Shown here piece by piece: positions 39,753-48,632 of a stretch of DNA of 64,000 nt. The translations under genes and the position numbers were made by a program. The DNA lies in contig NZ_JAGGOJ010000018.1 in assembly GCF_018614575.1 (NCBI RefSeq), positions 62,001 to 126,000 of the forward strand, written 5' to 3'. Numbering within the stretch: the stretch's first letter is position 1; each line of letters opens with the position of its first letter. Origin of the DNA: Streptomyces sp. ISL-10. Lineage in GTDB: Bacteria; Actinomycetota; Actinomycetes; Streptomycetales; Streptomycetaceae. Under the pieces are notes generated by a model. That model did not search any database. It saw nothing but the letters and a program-made list of their open reading frames with translations, and was not told where the DNA came from.

Positions 39753-41794
39753 TGAAAGGTTTTCTCAGCCTTCGCCGGCCGATGCGGCCCGATACGTTCC
39801 GGGCCCGCACGCCGGGGGCCCGCGCGCCGATCGCGCTCGCCGTCCCCGCGCTGCTCGCCGTCGCGTTTCTGCTGCTGCCGCTCATCGGCGTACTCGCCCG
39901 TACGGACTGGGGCCGGCTCGGCGCACATCTGACCGGCCCGGGCACCACAGAGGCGCTGCGGCTCTCGCTCGTGGTCTCGTTCTGGGCACTCGGCCTGTCG
40001 CTGCTCCTCGGAGTCCCGTTGGCGTGGCTGCTGGCCCGGGTGCCCTTCCCCGGCAAGGCGCTCGTGCGCTCCCTGGTCCTGCTCCCGATGGTGCTGCCGC
40101 CGACCGTCGGCGGCGTCGCACTGCTACTGGCCTTCGGCCGGCGCGGACTGCTCGGCCCCTGGCTGGAGGACACGTTCGGCATCACCCTGCCGTTCCACAC
40201 CTCGGGTGCGGTGCTCGCGGCGACGTTCGTCGCCATGCCCTTCCTGGTGATCAGCCTCGAAGGGGCGCTCGGCGGTCTGCGGCCGCGGTACGAAGAGACG
40301 GCGGCGTCCCTCGGGGCCTCGCCGGTACGGGTCTTCTTCACGGTCACGCTGCCGATGGTGATGCCGGGTCTGGTCGCCGGGGCCGCGCTCACCTGGGCCC
40401 GTGCGCTCGGGGAGTTCGGCGCGACGATCACCTTCGCGGGGAACCTGCCCGGGACCACGCAGACCCTCCCGCTGCAGGTCTATCTGCTCCTCCAGGAGCA
40501 GCCCGACGCCGCGACTTCGGTGTCGCTGCTGCTGCTCGCCATGGCCATGGTGGTCCTTGTCGCCCTGCGGGGCCGGTGGGCGGGAACTCCACAAGACCGC
40601 CGCCCACAACCGGTCACGTACGACGCACAGGGCGCCGCACGAGAAGATGCACGGGGAGAACGGGGAGACGCGCAGGAAAGCGCACAGGACGCGCAAGGCC
40701 CCAAGGGTGCGCCAAGCCCGCAGGGCCCGCAAGGAACGGATCTTCCGGCTCCGCAGGACGGCTGGGCGCTGCACGCCGACGTCACGGGGTTCAACAGGCT
40801 CGCACTGGACGCCGAACCGGGCACCACCATCGCCGTCGTCGGGCCCAACGGCGCCGGAAAGACCACCCTGCTGCGTGCCCTTCTCGGCCTCACCGCACGT
40901 TCGCACGCCGTGATCCGGCTCGGCGACACGGACGTCTCCGCGCTGCCCCCGCACCGACGCGGTGTCGCCTGGGTGCCGCAGGACGGTGCGCTGTTCCCGC
41001 ACCTGAACGCGCTCGCCAACACCGCGTACGGACTCCGCGCCCAGGGTGTCCGCCGCGCCGACTCCCGCCGCAGCGCACAACACTGGCTGGACCGGCTCGG
41101 CGTCGGGCACCTCGCCCACCGCAGGCCCGCGCAGCTGTCCGGCGGGCAGGCCCAGCGCGTCGCGCTGGCACGCGCGCTGGCCGCCCGGCCCCGGCTGCTG
41201 CTTCTCGACGAACCGCTCGCCGCACTCGACCAGACCGCCCGCGCCCGTGTACGCCACACCCTGCGCACCCATCTCGACGGGTTCGGCGGCGTGTGCCTGA
41301 TCGTCACCCACGACCCGGTGGAGGCCGTCTCTCTCGCCGACCGGGTGCTCGTGCTCGACGGCGGGCGCGCGCTCCAGGACGCGCCGCCCGCCGAGGTCAC
41401 CAGGCACCCGCGCTCGCCGTGGGTGGCCCGCATGCTCGGACGCAACGCCTGGCCCGGCACGGCTTCCGCCCACGGCCTCGACCTGGCGGGCGGCGGCACC
41501 CTGGTGGCCGCCGACCCGCTCCCGGTCGGCACCGACGCACTGGCGGTCATCGCACCGGAGGCCGTCTCGGTGCACCGCGACAGGCCGGCGGGCAGCCCGC
41601 GCAACGTCTGGCCGGGCATCGTCCGTGAGATCACCGTCTCCGGGAGCCGGCTCCGCCTTCTCGTCGTGTCCGAGCAGGTGCCGGGCCTCGTCGCCGAGAT
41701 CACCCCGCAGGCCGCTGCCGAACTGGGCATCGCCGAGGGAGTGCCCGTGTGGACGAGCGTCAAGGCGACCGAAGTGACCACCGTGCCCCGGTGA
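39749..41794 (+). CDS. ModB-ModC fusion, molybdate ABC transporter permease and ATPase
   Basis: A 681-residue fusion. Residues about 1-285 are the ModB permease with five or six helices and the EAA-type loop RYEETAASLGASPVRVFFTV. A hydrophilic linker (about 286-345) of Gln/Gly/Asp-rich repeats follows. The ModC part has Walker A GPNGAGKTT from residue 365, the signature LSGGQAQRVALARAL at about 463, Walker B LLLLDEPLAALD, and a C-terminal TOBE-like segment. It imports molybdate for molybdenum-cofactor enzymes. The permease-ATPase fusion is known in actinomycetes. Confidence 0.92.
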   Translation: MMKGFLSLRRPMRPDTFRARTPGARAPIALAVPALLAVAFLLLPLIGVLARTDWGRLGAHLTGPGTTEALRLSLVVSFWALGLSLLLGVPLAWLLARVPFPGKALVRSLVLLPMVLPPTVGGVALLLAFGRRGLLGPWLEDTFGITLPFHTSGAVLAATFVAMPFLVISLEGALGGLRPRYEETAASLGASPVRVFFTVTLPMVMPGLVAGAALTWARALGEFGATITFAGNLPGTTQTLPLQVYLLLQEQPDAATSVSLLLLAMAMVVLVALRGRWAGTPQDRRPQPVTYDAQGAAREDARGERGDAQESAQDAQGPKGAPSPQGPQGTDLPAPQDGWALHADVTGFNRLALDAEPGTTIAVVGPNGAGKTTLLRALLGLTARSHAVIRLGDTDVSALPPHRRGVAWVPQDGALFPHLNALANTAYGLRAQGVRRADSRRSAQHWLDRLGVGHLAHRRPAQLSGGQAQRVALARALAARPRLLLLDEPLAALDQTARARVRHTLRTHLDGFGGVCLIVTHDPVEAVSLADRVLVLDGGRALQDAPPAEVTRHPRSPWVARMLGRNAWPGTASAHGLDLAGGGTLVAADPLPVGTDALAVIAPEAVSVHRDRPAGSPRNVWPGIVREITVSGSRLRLLVVSEQVPGLVAEITPQAAAELGIAEGVPVWTSVKATEVTTVPR

Positions 41795-41814
41795 GACCGC
41801 TGCGATCCGGGGGC

Positions 41815-41886
41815 TGCCTGGGCGCCTGCGGTGCCTGATGTCTGGGATGCCTGCTGGCTGGATGCCTGCGGTGCCTGCTGGCTGAG
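41815..41886. repeat. Short GCCTGCGGTGCCTG repeats after modBC
   Basis: Degenerate direct repeats of GGATGCCTGCTGGCTG and GCCTGCGGTGCCTGCTG follow the modBC stop codon. No hairpin terminator is obvious. Confidence 0.5.
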
Positions 41887-42049
41887 GCGCCGTGGACCGT
41901 CCCGCGACCGTCAAGGCGGCGGGCTGGTTTCACCCGAGCCGGTTGTTCCTCTACTGCGGGGAACCGGTGGCCGTGCCCACTCGTTGGCTCGGTCGGGCAA
42001 AGAAATCGTCAAGAGGCGCGGCCCGCGCCGGATTGCGCAGGGGATTTCC

Positions 42050-42625
42050 ATGGGTGTCAGCCTTTCCAAGGGCGGCAATGTCTCGCTCACCAAGGAGGCC
42101 CCGGGCCTGACCGCGGTCATCGTGGGTCTCGGCTGGGACGTCCGCACCACCACCGGTACCGACTTCGACCTCGACGCCAGCGCCCTGCTGGTCGATGCGA
42201 ACGGCAAGGTCCTGTCCGACCAGCACTTCATCTTCTTCAACAACCTCAAGAGCCCCGACGGCTCCGTCGAGCACACCGGTGACAACCTCACGGGCGCGGG
42301 TGAAGGCGACGACGAGCAGATCAAGGTCGACCTGGCGGGCGTCGCCGCCCAGGTCGACAAGATCGTGTTCCCGGTCTCGATCCACGAGGGCGAGAGCCGC
42401 AGCCAGTCCTTCGGCCAGGTGCGCAACGCCTTCATCCGCGTCGTCAACCAGGCGGGCGGTGCCGAGCTGGCGCGCTACGACCTGAGCGAGGACGCGTCCA
42501 CGGAGACCGCCATGGTCTTCGGCGAGCTGTACCGCAACGGCGCGGAGTGGAAGTTCCGTGCCGTCGGCCAGGGTTACGCCTCCGGGCTGCGCGGCATCGC
42601 GCAGGACTTCGGCGTCAACATCTGA
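42050..42625 (+). CDS. TerD family protein
   Basis: A 191-residue TerD domain protein, MGVSLSKGGNVSLTKEAPGL at the start. It has GLGWDVRTTTGTDFDLDASA, FIFFNNLKSPDGSVEHTGDN, the calcium-binding acidic loop GEGDDEQIKVDLAGV, and AFIRVVNQAGGAELARYDLS. TerD proteins bind calcium and belong to tellurite- and stress-response systems; Streptomyces have many copies with effects on development. GGGGAT precedes the ATG. It appears as a single gene. Confidence 0.92.
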   Translation: MGVSLSKGGNVSLTKEAPGLTAVIVGLGWDVRTTTGTDFDLDASALLVDANGKVLSDQHFIFFNNLKSPDGSVEHTGDNLTGAGEGDDEQIKVDLAGVAAQVDKIVFPVSIHEGESRSQSFGQVRNAFIRVVNQAGGAELARYDLSEDASTETAMVFGELYRNGAEWKFRAVGQGYASGLRGIAQDFGVNI

Positions 42626-42713
42626 TCCACAGCGGGTGCTCGAGGTCCCGGTCCGCGCCACGGGCCGGGGCCCGCACCCGGTCACCATACGCCGCAGCGG
42701 CGAGTGCGCGGTG

Positions 42714-42757
42714 GATGCGTACGGTGATGCGTACGGTGATGCGTCGCGGTGATGCGT
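42714..42757. repeat. 12-bp tandem repeat GATGCGTACGGT
   Basis: About three and a half copies, the third with one extra base, between terD and the phosphopantetheinyl transferase gene. The unit contains the self-complementary GCGTACGC at its last copy. Confidence 0.7.
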
Positions 42758-42833
42758 ACGCATCAGGGTCGGCGCGGCGCGCCGTGCAGTACGGTCGCAG
42801 CCAGTGCACTGTGCGACCGATGTGGAGGACGTG

Positions 42834-43502
42834 ATGGCCGGCGACATGGCTCAGCCGTTGCCAGGGCTGGAGTTGGTGTGGTCCGGCCGCGTGCCCGAGC
42901 ACGCCGAGGAGGCCGTCGCGCACGCGCATGTGCTCGACGCCGAGGAGTCCGCTCGCCTCGATGTGTTCCGGCGCCCAGAGGACCGCGACGCCTTCGCCGT
43001 CGCCCATGTGACGCTGCGCCGGCTGCTCGGCGAGCGTCTGGGGCAGGCACCGAAGGACGTGTCGCTCGTACGGGAGCCGTGCGCGCACTGCGGCGGGGCG
43101 CACGGTCGTCCTTACGTGCCCGGCAGGGCCGTCCACTTCTCCCTGTCGCACACCAGCGGCATGGTGATGATCGCGCTCGCTGCCGCCCCCGTGGGCATCG
43201 ACGTCGAGGTCCTGCCTGCGCCCGGCATAGTCGATGACGTTGCCACCCAGCTGCACCCGGACGAGCAGGCGGAGCTGGCCGCGCTTCCCTCGGCGGAGCG
43301 GACCGTCGCGTTCGCCCGGTGCTGGACGCGCAAGGAGGCGATGCTCAAGGCGATGGGAGTGGGCCTGAACGAGGACCTGGCCTTCGCTTATGTGGGCAGC
43401 GGCGCCCAACCGGCGCCGCAGGACCTGTGGTTGATCGCCGACCTGCCCGCCGACCCCGGCTATGCGGCGGCTGCCGCCGTGCGCCGCCCGGGCACGCTGT
43501 AG
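42834..43502 (+). CDS. 4'-phosphopantetheinyl transferase (Sfp type)
   Basis: A 222-residue enzyme that transfers phosphopantetheine from CoA to carrier proteins of fatty acid, polyketide or peptide synthases. Motifs in order: RPEDRDAFAVAHVTLRRLL near the N-terminus, a CAHCGGAHGRPYVPG cysteine loop, VHFSLSHTSGMVMIAL, the Mg-binding GIDVEVLP, and FARCWTRKEAMLKAMGVGL. The pattern is the Sfp class with broad carrier specificity. GGAGG precedes ATG 42834; a GTG directly before is an alternative. It stands alone, with no biosynthetic cluster nearby, so it probably serves clusters elsewhere. Confidence 0.9.
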   Translation: MAGDMAQPLPGLELVWSGRVPEHAEEAVAHAHVLDAEESARLDVFRRPEDRDAFAVAHVTLRRLLGERLGQAPKDVSLVREPCAHCGGAHGRPYVPGRAVHFSLSHTSGMVMIALAAAPVGIDVEVLPAPGIVDDVATQLHPDEQAELAALPSAERTVAFARCWTRKEAMLKAMGVGLNEDLAFAYVGSGAQPAPQDLWLIADLPADPGYAAAAAVRRPGTL

Positions 43503-43820
43503 GGCGACGTTTCCGGCACACCGCCGCCTTGAGCGGGTACCGGTGGGCCACACAAGGCTGCTCCCCGCTCCGTACCGCTCCCTGTCGCGGGCCGGCGGCC
43601 CGCTCGCCGGGACCATGGGATTGCTCGGAGCGAAAGCATGCATCCGGATGCAGTGCCGCCGGAGTGACCGCCTTCCATGCCTGCCGCCGGAACGAACGAG
43701 CCGGCGCCCCCGCGGCTGTTGCGGGCGCACGCGCACGCTGCCCGTCGGTCCACGCCCACGGCTGTTACCGGTGGGGAAGGAGTCGGCGCGCACGCTGCCC
43801 GTCGGTCCGCGCCCGTAGCC
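43503..43820. other. Non-coding space with a direct repeat
   Basis: 318 bp without a supported ORF. The block GCACGCTGCCCGTCGGTCC occurs twice (about 43734 and 43792), each followed by a related sequence ending in a CCGACGGG or CCGGTGGGG stretch. Function unknown. Confidence 0.5.
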
Positions 43821-44195
43821 TTACCGACGGGGGGACGAATCGGCGCGCCCGTCGGGAGTGAACCGGCGGGCGGTGGCGGTCCGTTCGGCGGCGGCGTGCC
43901 ACCAGCCCGGTGGGGAAGGCCCGTCGGCCCGGGCAGTGGGCTGGTCCGGGTGGAGCCCGAGACGGCGCAGCGCGTCGGCGCGGACGTCGACGGAGAACCA
44001 TCCGCGCCATCGCCCGTCGGGCCCCGGCCCGCAGGCGAGACCCCAGGAGACGTCGCTCACGGCGAAGGGCGTCCAGTCGATGCCGCGCTCACGCAGTCAA
44101 GCGCGGAGGGCGGCGAGCGGGCCGGGGCCGCCGGGCACGTTCTCGCAGGCGGTGACGGTGATCCACTGCGGATCGGCGGCTCGGGAATCAGGCAT
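43821..44195 (-). pseudogene. Hypothetical ORF interrupted by an in-frame TGA
   Basis: From ATG 44195 the frame reads MPDSRAADPQWITVTACENV, PGGPGPLAALRA, then TGA at codon 33, and continues in the same frame LRERGIDWTPFAVSDVSWGL, with further protein-like sequence (GRWRGWFSVDVRADALRRLG) up to TAA at 43821. A TGG to TGA change would explain it, since a Trp fits ALRAWLRERG. Re-initiation at GTG 44060 is possible. I do not recognise the family. It may be a fresh pseudogene, or a sequencing error. Confidence 0.55.
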
Positions 44196-44254
44196 GGCGC
44201 CACCTTATCCACAGGCTGAGGAGAGTGTCGCCGGTTTCCGCTTTGATAGGGGGC

Positions 44255-46069
44255 ATGAACGACGCACTCAGCACACCCGACATGCCCGGCATGCCCGACT
44301 GGGAGAAGCGCTTCCGGGCGCCTCGTGTCTCTCTGCCGGACTGGGCCGAGGACGCCCCCGACCGCTCGCTGTTCGTCTCCAACGCGACGGGGACGTACGA
44401 GCTGTACGCATGGGACCGCGCGACGGGCGGCCGGCGGCAGGTCACCGACCGGCCGAACGGCACCACGGACGGCGTGCTGGCACCGGACGGCGAGGCCATC
44501 TGGTGGTTCTCCGACACGGACGGCGACGAGTTCGGCATCTGGATGCGGCAGCCGTTCGGCGGCGGTGAGGACGTGCCCGCGGCTCCCGGCCTGGAGCCCT
44601 CGTATCCGGCCGGGCTCGCCATAGGCCGGGACGGTACCGCCGTGGTCGGCCGCTCGACGGACGAGGACGGCTCGACCATCCATGTCGTACGGGCGGGTGC
44701 GCAGCCCGTCGAGATCTACCGGCACCGGGAGTCGGCGGGCGTCGGCGACCTGTCCCGCGACGGGACGCTACTCGCCATCGAGCACACCGAGCACGGAGAC
44801 GCGATGCACTCCGCGCTGCGTGTGCTGCGGCTGGACGGTGCGGTGGTGGCGGACCTCGACGACACCGAGAACGGCACGGTTGAGCTGGGTTTGGAGGTCC
44901 TCGGCTTCGCACCGGTCGACGGCGACACCCGACTGCTCATCGGGCACCAGCGGCGGGGCCGCTGGGAGCCGATGATCTGGGACGTGGTGAGCGGCGAACA
45001 GACCGACCTCGCGATCGACCTCCCGGGCGATGTCGACGCCCAGTGGTATCCGGACGGCTCCTGCCTTCTGATCGCGCACGACTTCGAGGCGCGCGGCGAG
45101 CTGTGGCGCTACGACCTGGCATCGCGCGGGCTGACGCGGATAGAGACCCCGGCCGGCTCGGTCTCGGGGGCCACCGCCCGCCCCGACCGCACCGTCGAGT
45201 TTCTGTGGTCGTCCGCCGCACAGCCGCCGCAGGTGCGCTCGACGGGTGGCGGCATCGTGCTCGACCCGCCGGGGATGAAGGCACCCGCGTCGGTGCCGGT
45301 CGAGGACGCCTGGGTGGAGGGCCCCGGCGGCCGGATCCACGCCCTGGTCCAGAGGCCGGCCGACGCGAGCGGCCCGCTGCCGACGATCTTCGAGATCCAC
45401 GGCGGCCCGACGTGGCACGACAGCGACGCCTTCGCCGCGGGCCCGGCGGCCTGGGTCGACCACGGGTATGCGGTGGTGCGGGTCAACTACCGCGGTTCGA
45501 CGGGTTATGGAAGAGAGTGGACGGACGCGCTCAAGCACCGAGTGGGGCTCATCGAGCTCGAGGACATCGCGGCGGTCCGCGAGTGGGCGGTCTCCTCGGG
45601 TCTCGCCGACCCCGCCAAGCTCGTGTTGTCGGGCGGCTCGTGGGGCGGCTATCTGACCCTGCTCGGGCTCGGCACCCAGCCCGACGTCTGGGCCCTCGGC
45701 CTCGCCGCCGTGCCGGTCGCGGACTATGTCACTGCCTACCACGACGAGATGGAGGCCTTGAAGGCCATGGACCGCACTCTCCTGGGCGGCACCCCGGAGG
45801 AGGTGCCCGAGCGTTTCGAGGCGTCGTCGCCGCTGACGTACGTCGACGCGGTCCGCGCGCCGGTCTACATCTCGGCGGGCGTCAATGATCCGCGCTGCCC
45901 GATCCGCCAGGTGGAGAACTATGTGGACCGCCTCGCGGCCCGCGGCGCGGTCCACGAGGTGTACCGGTACGACGCGGGGCACGGCTCGCTCGTGGTGGAG
46001 GAGCGCATCAAGCAGGTGCGGCTGGAGATCGCCTTCGCCGAGAGGCATCTGAACGGGGTCATGGCATAG
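44255..46069 (+). CDS. S9 family prolyl oligopeptidase-type serine peptidase
   Basis: A 604-residue cytoplasmic peptidase or acyl-aminoacyl hydrolase. The N-terminal half (about residues 30-340) is a seven-bladed propeller, with repeated YELYAWDRATGGRRQVT, and LWRYDLASRGLTRIET segments. The C-terminal alpha/beta-hydrolase domain carries the oxyanion region EIHGGPTWHDSDA, the nucleophile Ser462 in GGSWGGYL, Asp545 in NDPRCP and His576 in DAGHGS. All three catalytic residues are in place. No signal peptide is seen. GATAGGGGGC precedes ATG 44255, which can act as a ribosome site or as a -10 region. Confidence 0.9.
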   Translation: MNDALSTPDMPGMPDWEKRFRAPRVSLPDWAEDAPDRSLFVSNATGTYELYAWDRATGGRRQVTDRPNGTTDGVLAPDGEAIWWFSDTDGDEFGIWMRQPFGGGEDVPAAPGLEPSYPAGLAIGRDGTAVVGRSTDEDGSTIHVVRAGAQPVEIYRHRESAGVGDLSRDGTLLAIEHTEHGDAMHSALRVLRLDGAVVADLDDTENGTVELGLEVLGFAPVDGDTRLLIGHQRRGRWEPMIWDVVSGEQTDLAIDLPGDVDAQWYPDGSCLLIAHDFEARGELWRYDLASRGLTRIETPAGSVSGATARPDRTVEFLWSSAAQPPQVRSTGGGIVLDPPGMKAPASVPVEDAWVEGPGGRIHALVQRPADASGPLPTIFEIHGGPTWHDSDAFAAGPAAWVDHGYAVVRVNYRGSTGYGREWTDALKHRVGLIELEDIAAVREWAVSSGLADPAKLVLSGGSWGGYLTLLGLGTQPDVWALGLAAVPVADYVTAYHDEMEALKAMDRTLLGGTPEEVPERFEASSPLTYVDAVRAPVYISAGVNDPRCPIRQVENYVDRLAARGAVHEVYRYDAGHGSLVVEERIKQVRLEIAFAERHLNGVMA

Positions 46070-46084
46070 GCGGGGCGGACGGTC

Positions 46085-46310
46085 CCAGTCCGGGCCGTGG
46101 CCACGGCCCGGTCCTGGCCCCGGGACGAGGACCACGGCCCCGCCACCTGGTACGAGGCACCGCGGTCACGGGCCCAGGACAAGGGACCGCGGTCACGGGC
46201 CCAGGACAACCGCGGGCACGGCCCCGCCACCCGGGACGAGACACCGCGGTCACGGACCCGGGACGAGGCACCGCGGTCACGGGCCCAGGACAAGGGACCG
46301 CGGGCCGGAC
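46085..46310. repeat. Degenerate ~27-30 bp repeats before SURF1
   Basis: Units built on ACCGCGGTCACGGGCCCAGG followed by ACAAGGG occur about four times in near-perfect form (around 46159, 46186, 46243 and 46269), with weaker copies between. They fill the space between the S9 peptidase and SURF1 genes. Function unknown. Confidence 0.7.
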
Positions 46311-46351
46311 CCGGCACTGGGTATCGCGGGGACGTTCCGTACCGTGGAGGG

Positions 46352-47110
46352 GTGTACCGATTCCTGCTGACGCCCCGCTGGTGGGGGATCAACGTCTTCG
46401 TCCTGCTGGCGATCCCGTTCTGCATCGTCATGGGCTCCTGGCAGCTGGGCAGGTTCGAGGACCGCGTCGACAGCCACCGCGAGGCCGAGCGGGGGGCCGG
46501 TCGGCAGGAGCAGCGCGCGGCGGCCCCGCTGGAGGAGCTGCTGCCCGTCGACAAGGAGACGTCGGGGCGGCCGGCCAGGGCGAGCGGCCGGTACGGGGAG
46601 CAGTTCCTCGTCCCGGACCGTGAGCTGGACGGCAGGCGCGGTTCGTACGTGCTGACGCTACTGCGTACGGACACGGGCCGGACGCTGCCGGTGGTCCGCG
46701 GCTGGCTGGCCGAGGGCGAGCGCGCACCGGCGGCCCCGTCGGGCGAGGTGACGGTGACGGGCGCGCTGCAGGCGTCCGAGACCGTGGGTACGGACGGAGT
46801 GCACACGGCGGGCGGTCTGCCGCGTGGCCAGCTGGGCATGATCAGCGCGGCGTCGCTGGTGAACCTGGTGCCGGACGACGTGTACGACGCGTGGGTCACG
46901 CTGACGAAGGCGGACAGCGGCCTGACGGCGGTGCCCGCGTCAGCCCCGGAGAACAGCGGACTCGACCTGAAGGCGTTCCAGAACCTGGGCTACACCGGGG
47001 AGTGGTTCGTGTTCGCGGGCTTCGTGCTGTTCATGTGGTTCCGCCTGGTCCGCCGCGAGGCGGAGGCGGCCCGCGACCGCGAACTCGGGCTGCCGCCCGA
47101 GACGTCCTGA
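46352..47110 (+). CDS. SURF1 family cytochrome oxidase assembly protein
   Basis: A 252-residue membrane protein with one helix at each end: WWGINVFVLLAIPFCIVMGS (about residues 10-29) followed by WQLGRFEDR, and GEWFVFAGFVLFMWFRLVRR near the C-terminus. The extracytoplasmic domain has SGRPARASGRYGEQFLVPDR and TLPVVRGWLAEG, as in SURF1. SURF1 assists assembly of heme-copper oxidases. The GTG start lies after GGAGGG, which is also 6 nt after TACCGT. Longer readings upstream run through the repeat array and are rejected. Confidence 0.88.
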   Translation: MYRFLLTPRWWGINVFVLLAIPFCIVMGSWQLGRFEDRVDSHREAERGAGRQEQRAAAPLEELLPVDKETSGRPARASGRYGEQFLVPDRELDGRRGSYVLTLLRTDTGRTLPVVRGWLAEGERAPAAPSGEVTVTGALQASETVGTDGVHTAGGLPRGQLGMISAASLVNLVPDDVYDAWVTLTKADSGLTAVPASAPENSGLDLKAFQNLGYTGEWFVFAGFVLFMWFRLVRREAEAARDRELGLPPETS

Positions 47111-47483
47111 CACCGGCCCTCCACGATCCCGTCCTCCGGCCCGGTGGGTCCTGCCCGGGCCACGGGCGACCCGGCTGCGGGTTGGCCGCCGCACCGGCTG
47201 ATGAGCCCGCCCGGTGTCCGCTGGACCCCCGCGAGAACCTGCGGCACACGTCGCCCGGGGCTACGCCGCGTCCCCTCCGAGTACCCCGGCGCGACGCGCC
47301 ACGCCGCGGCTCCGACTCCGCACCCGCTGTCCCCCGGGGCCGCCCTTCGCCTCGCGCAGCAGGCGTATGGCATGCGCGCACGGCTCCACGACCGCTGACC
47401 GTCCCTGGGCGAAGAGCCACCCCGGCGGCTCTGGCCCACCGGCGACCTGGCGGGCAGCCTGGCGACGCGACGGCCTCGCGTCG
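47111..47483. other. Space between SURF1 and the sigma-factor operon
   Basis: 373 bp between two convergent genes. I see no supported gene, only GC-rich sequence with weak hairpins. Confidence 0.4.
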
Positions 47484-48632
47484 TCACTGGCCCTGGAGCA
47501 CTCCCGTGCGGTAGATCGTTCCTGCGCAGGCGTTCGTGATCGTCGCCTGGGCGCTCGGGGCGCCCGCTTCCGCGGTGTGGGTGACCGCGACACTGCCGTC
47601 CTGTGTGCCGCCGTCCTCCGCGACCGTCTGGGTCTGGGTGTTGTCCCCCGACGTGCCCGTGCCCGTGCCTGCGCTCGTGCCCGACGATCCGGCGTCCGAA
47701 GGCGACGGGTCGGGCGAGGGGCCTGCCGTGGGGCAGGTGTCGGAGGGGACCCACGCGAACTTCACCTCGTACGTGGCCGACGGCTTCAGCAGCAGCGACG
47801 TCGCCTCCGCCGACGGCTCGGGCAGGCCGCCCGCCGGGTCGCCACTGGTGTGTGCGACCACGCTGATCCGGGCCGCATCGGCCGCGCCCATGGCCTGGAA
47901 GGTGACGCTGCCGCCTCCGCCGACGGTGCAGTTGACCGCCGACACATTGGCGATGCGGAAGGTGCCGTAGACCTTGCCCTCCGGGTCCGGCGGGTTGGTC
48001 TCCGCCGAGACGACACCGAGGTCGCCGCCCGCGCACACCGGCACGCTGTCGCCCGCGCTGCCCGGCGGGACCGGTTCGCCCGAGGCGCCGTCGCCCGCGC
48101 CCGCGCCGGGCTGCTCGCCGGGCGCCGCGGACGTGGGGTTCTTGACCTCAGGGTCCTGGCCGCTGCCCTTCGAGGGGGACAGCGGGTCCTTGTCCCCTCC
48201 GGTCGCTCCCGGGTCGTTGCCGGTGCCGCCCTGGGCCTGTTCGCCGTGACCGGCGTTGACCGGGTTGGCCTGGTCGCCGCCGCCGGAGTTCGCGACGTGG
48301 ACGAACGCGGGCACCGCGGTGCCGACCAGCAGCACCGCCGCCGCTGCGCCGACGAGCGCCTGGCGCTTGCGGGCGCGCCGCGCCGGGACCGCCCGGCGCA
48401 GGTGGTCGAGCGCGCCGTCCGACGGCTGGAGGTCCTCGACGATGCCGTGCAGCATCCTGCGCAGGGCCTCCTCGTCACCGTCCACTCCCGCACCGTCGGG
48501 AATCTCGTCGGGGCCTGTATCAAGGCCGCTCAGCTCGTTCTCCGGCCCGTTGCTCACTTTTCCGTTCCCAGTCCGGTCGTCAAACGGCCCGTCCGGCCCG
48601 TACTGCTCATACCTGTCCGTGTGCCCGCTCAT
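47484..48632 (-). CDS. Single-pass membrane protein coupled to an ECF sigma factor, possible anti-sigma role
   Basis: A 382-residue protein. The cytoplasmic part (about residues 1-88) is acidic at the start and then has EALRRMLHGIVEDLQPSDGA and a basic RRAVPARRARKRQ before one transmembrane helix (ALVGAAAAVLLVGTAVPAFV). The extracellular part is a long Gly/Pro/Asp-rich linker and a folded domain with VCAGGDLGVVSAETNP, NVSAVNCTVGGGGSVTFQA and a late TITNACAGTIYR. It lies directly after the sigma gene (ATGA overlap), as anti-sigma factors do, but has no zinc-anti-sigma HxxxCxxC motif. Role inferred from position. Confidence 0.75.
   Translation of the reverse strand: MSGHTDRYEQYGPDGPFDDRTGNGKVSNGPENELSGLDTGPDEIPDGAGVDGDEEALRRMLHGIVEDLQPSDGALDHLRRAVPARRARKRQALVGAAAAVLLVGTAVPAFVHVANSGGGDQANPVNAGHGEQAQGGTGNDPGATGGDKDPLSPSKGSGQDPEVKNPTSAAPGEQPGAGAGDGASGEPVPPGSAGDSVPVCAGGDLGVVSAETNPPDPEGKVYGTFRIANVSAVNCTVGGGGSVTFQAMGAADAARISVVAHTSGDPAGGLPEPSAEATSLLLKPSATYEVKFAWVPSDTCPTAGPSPDPSPSDAGSSGTSAGTGTGTSGDNTQTQTVAEDGGTQDGSVAVTHTAEAGAPSAQATITNACAGTIYRTGVLQGQ

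Noticed and set aside
42834..43502. Part of a secondary metabolite gene cluster
   Set aside because: The phosphopantetheinyl transferase has no polyketide, peptide synthase or tailoring genes around it.
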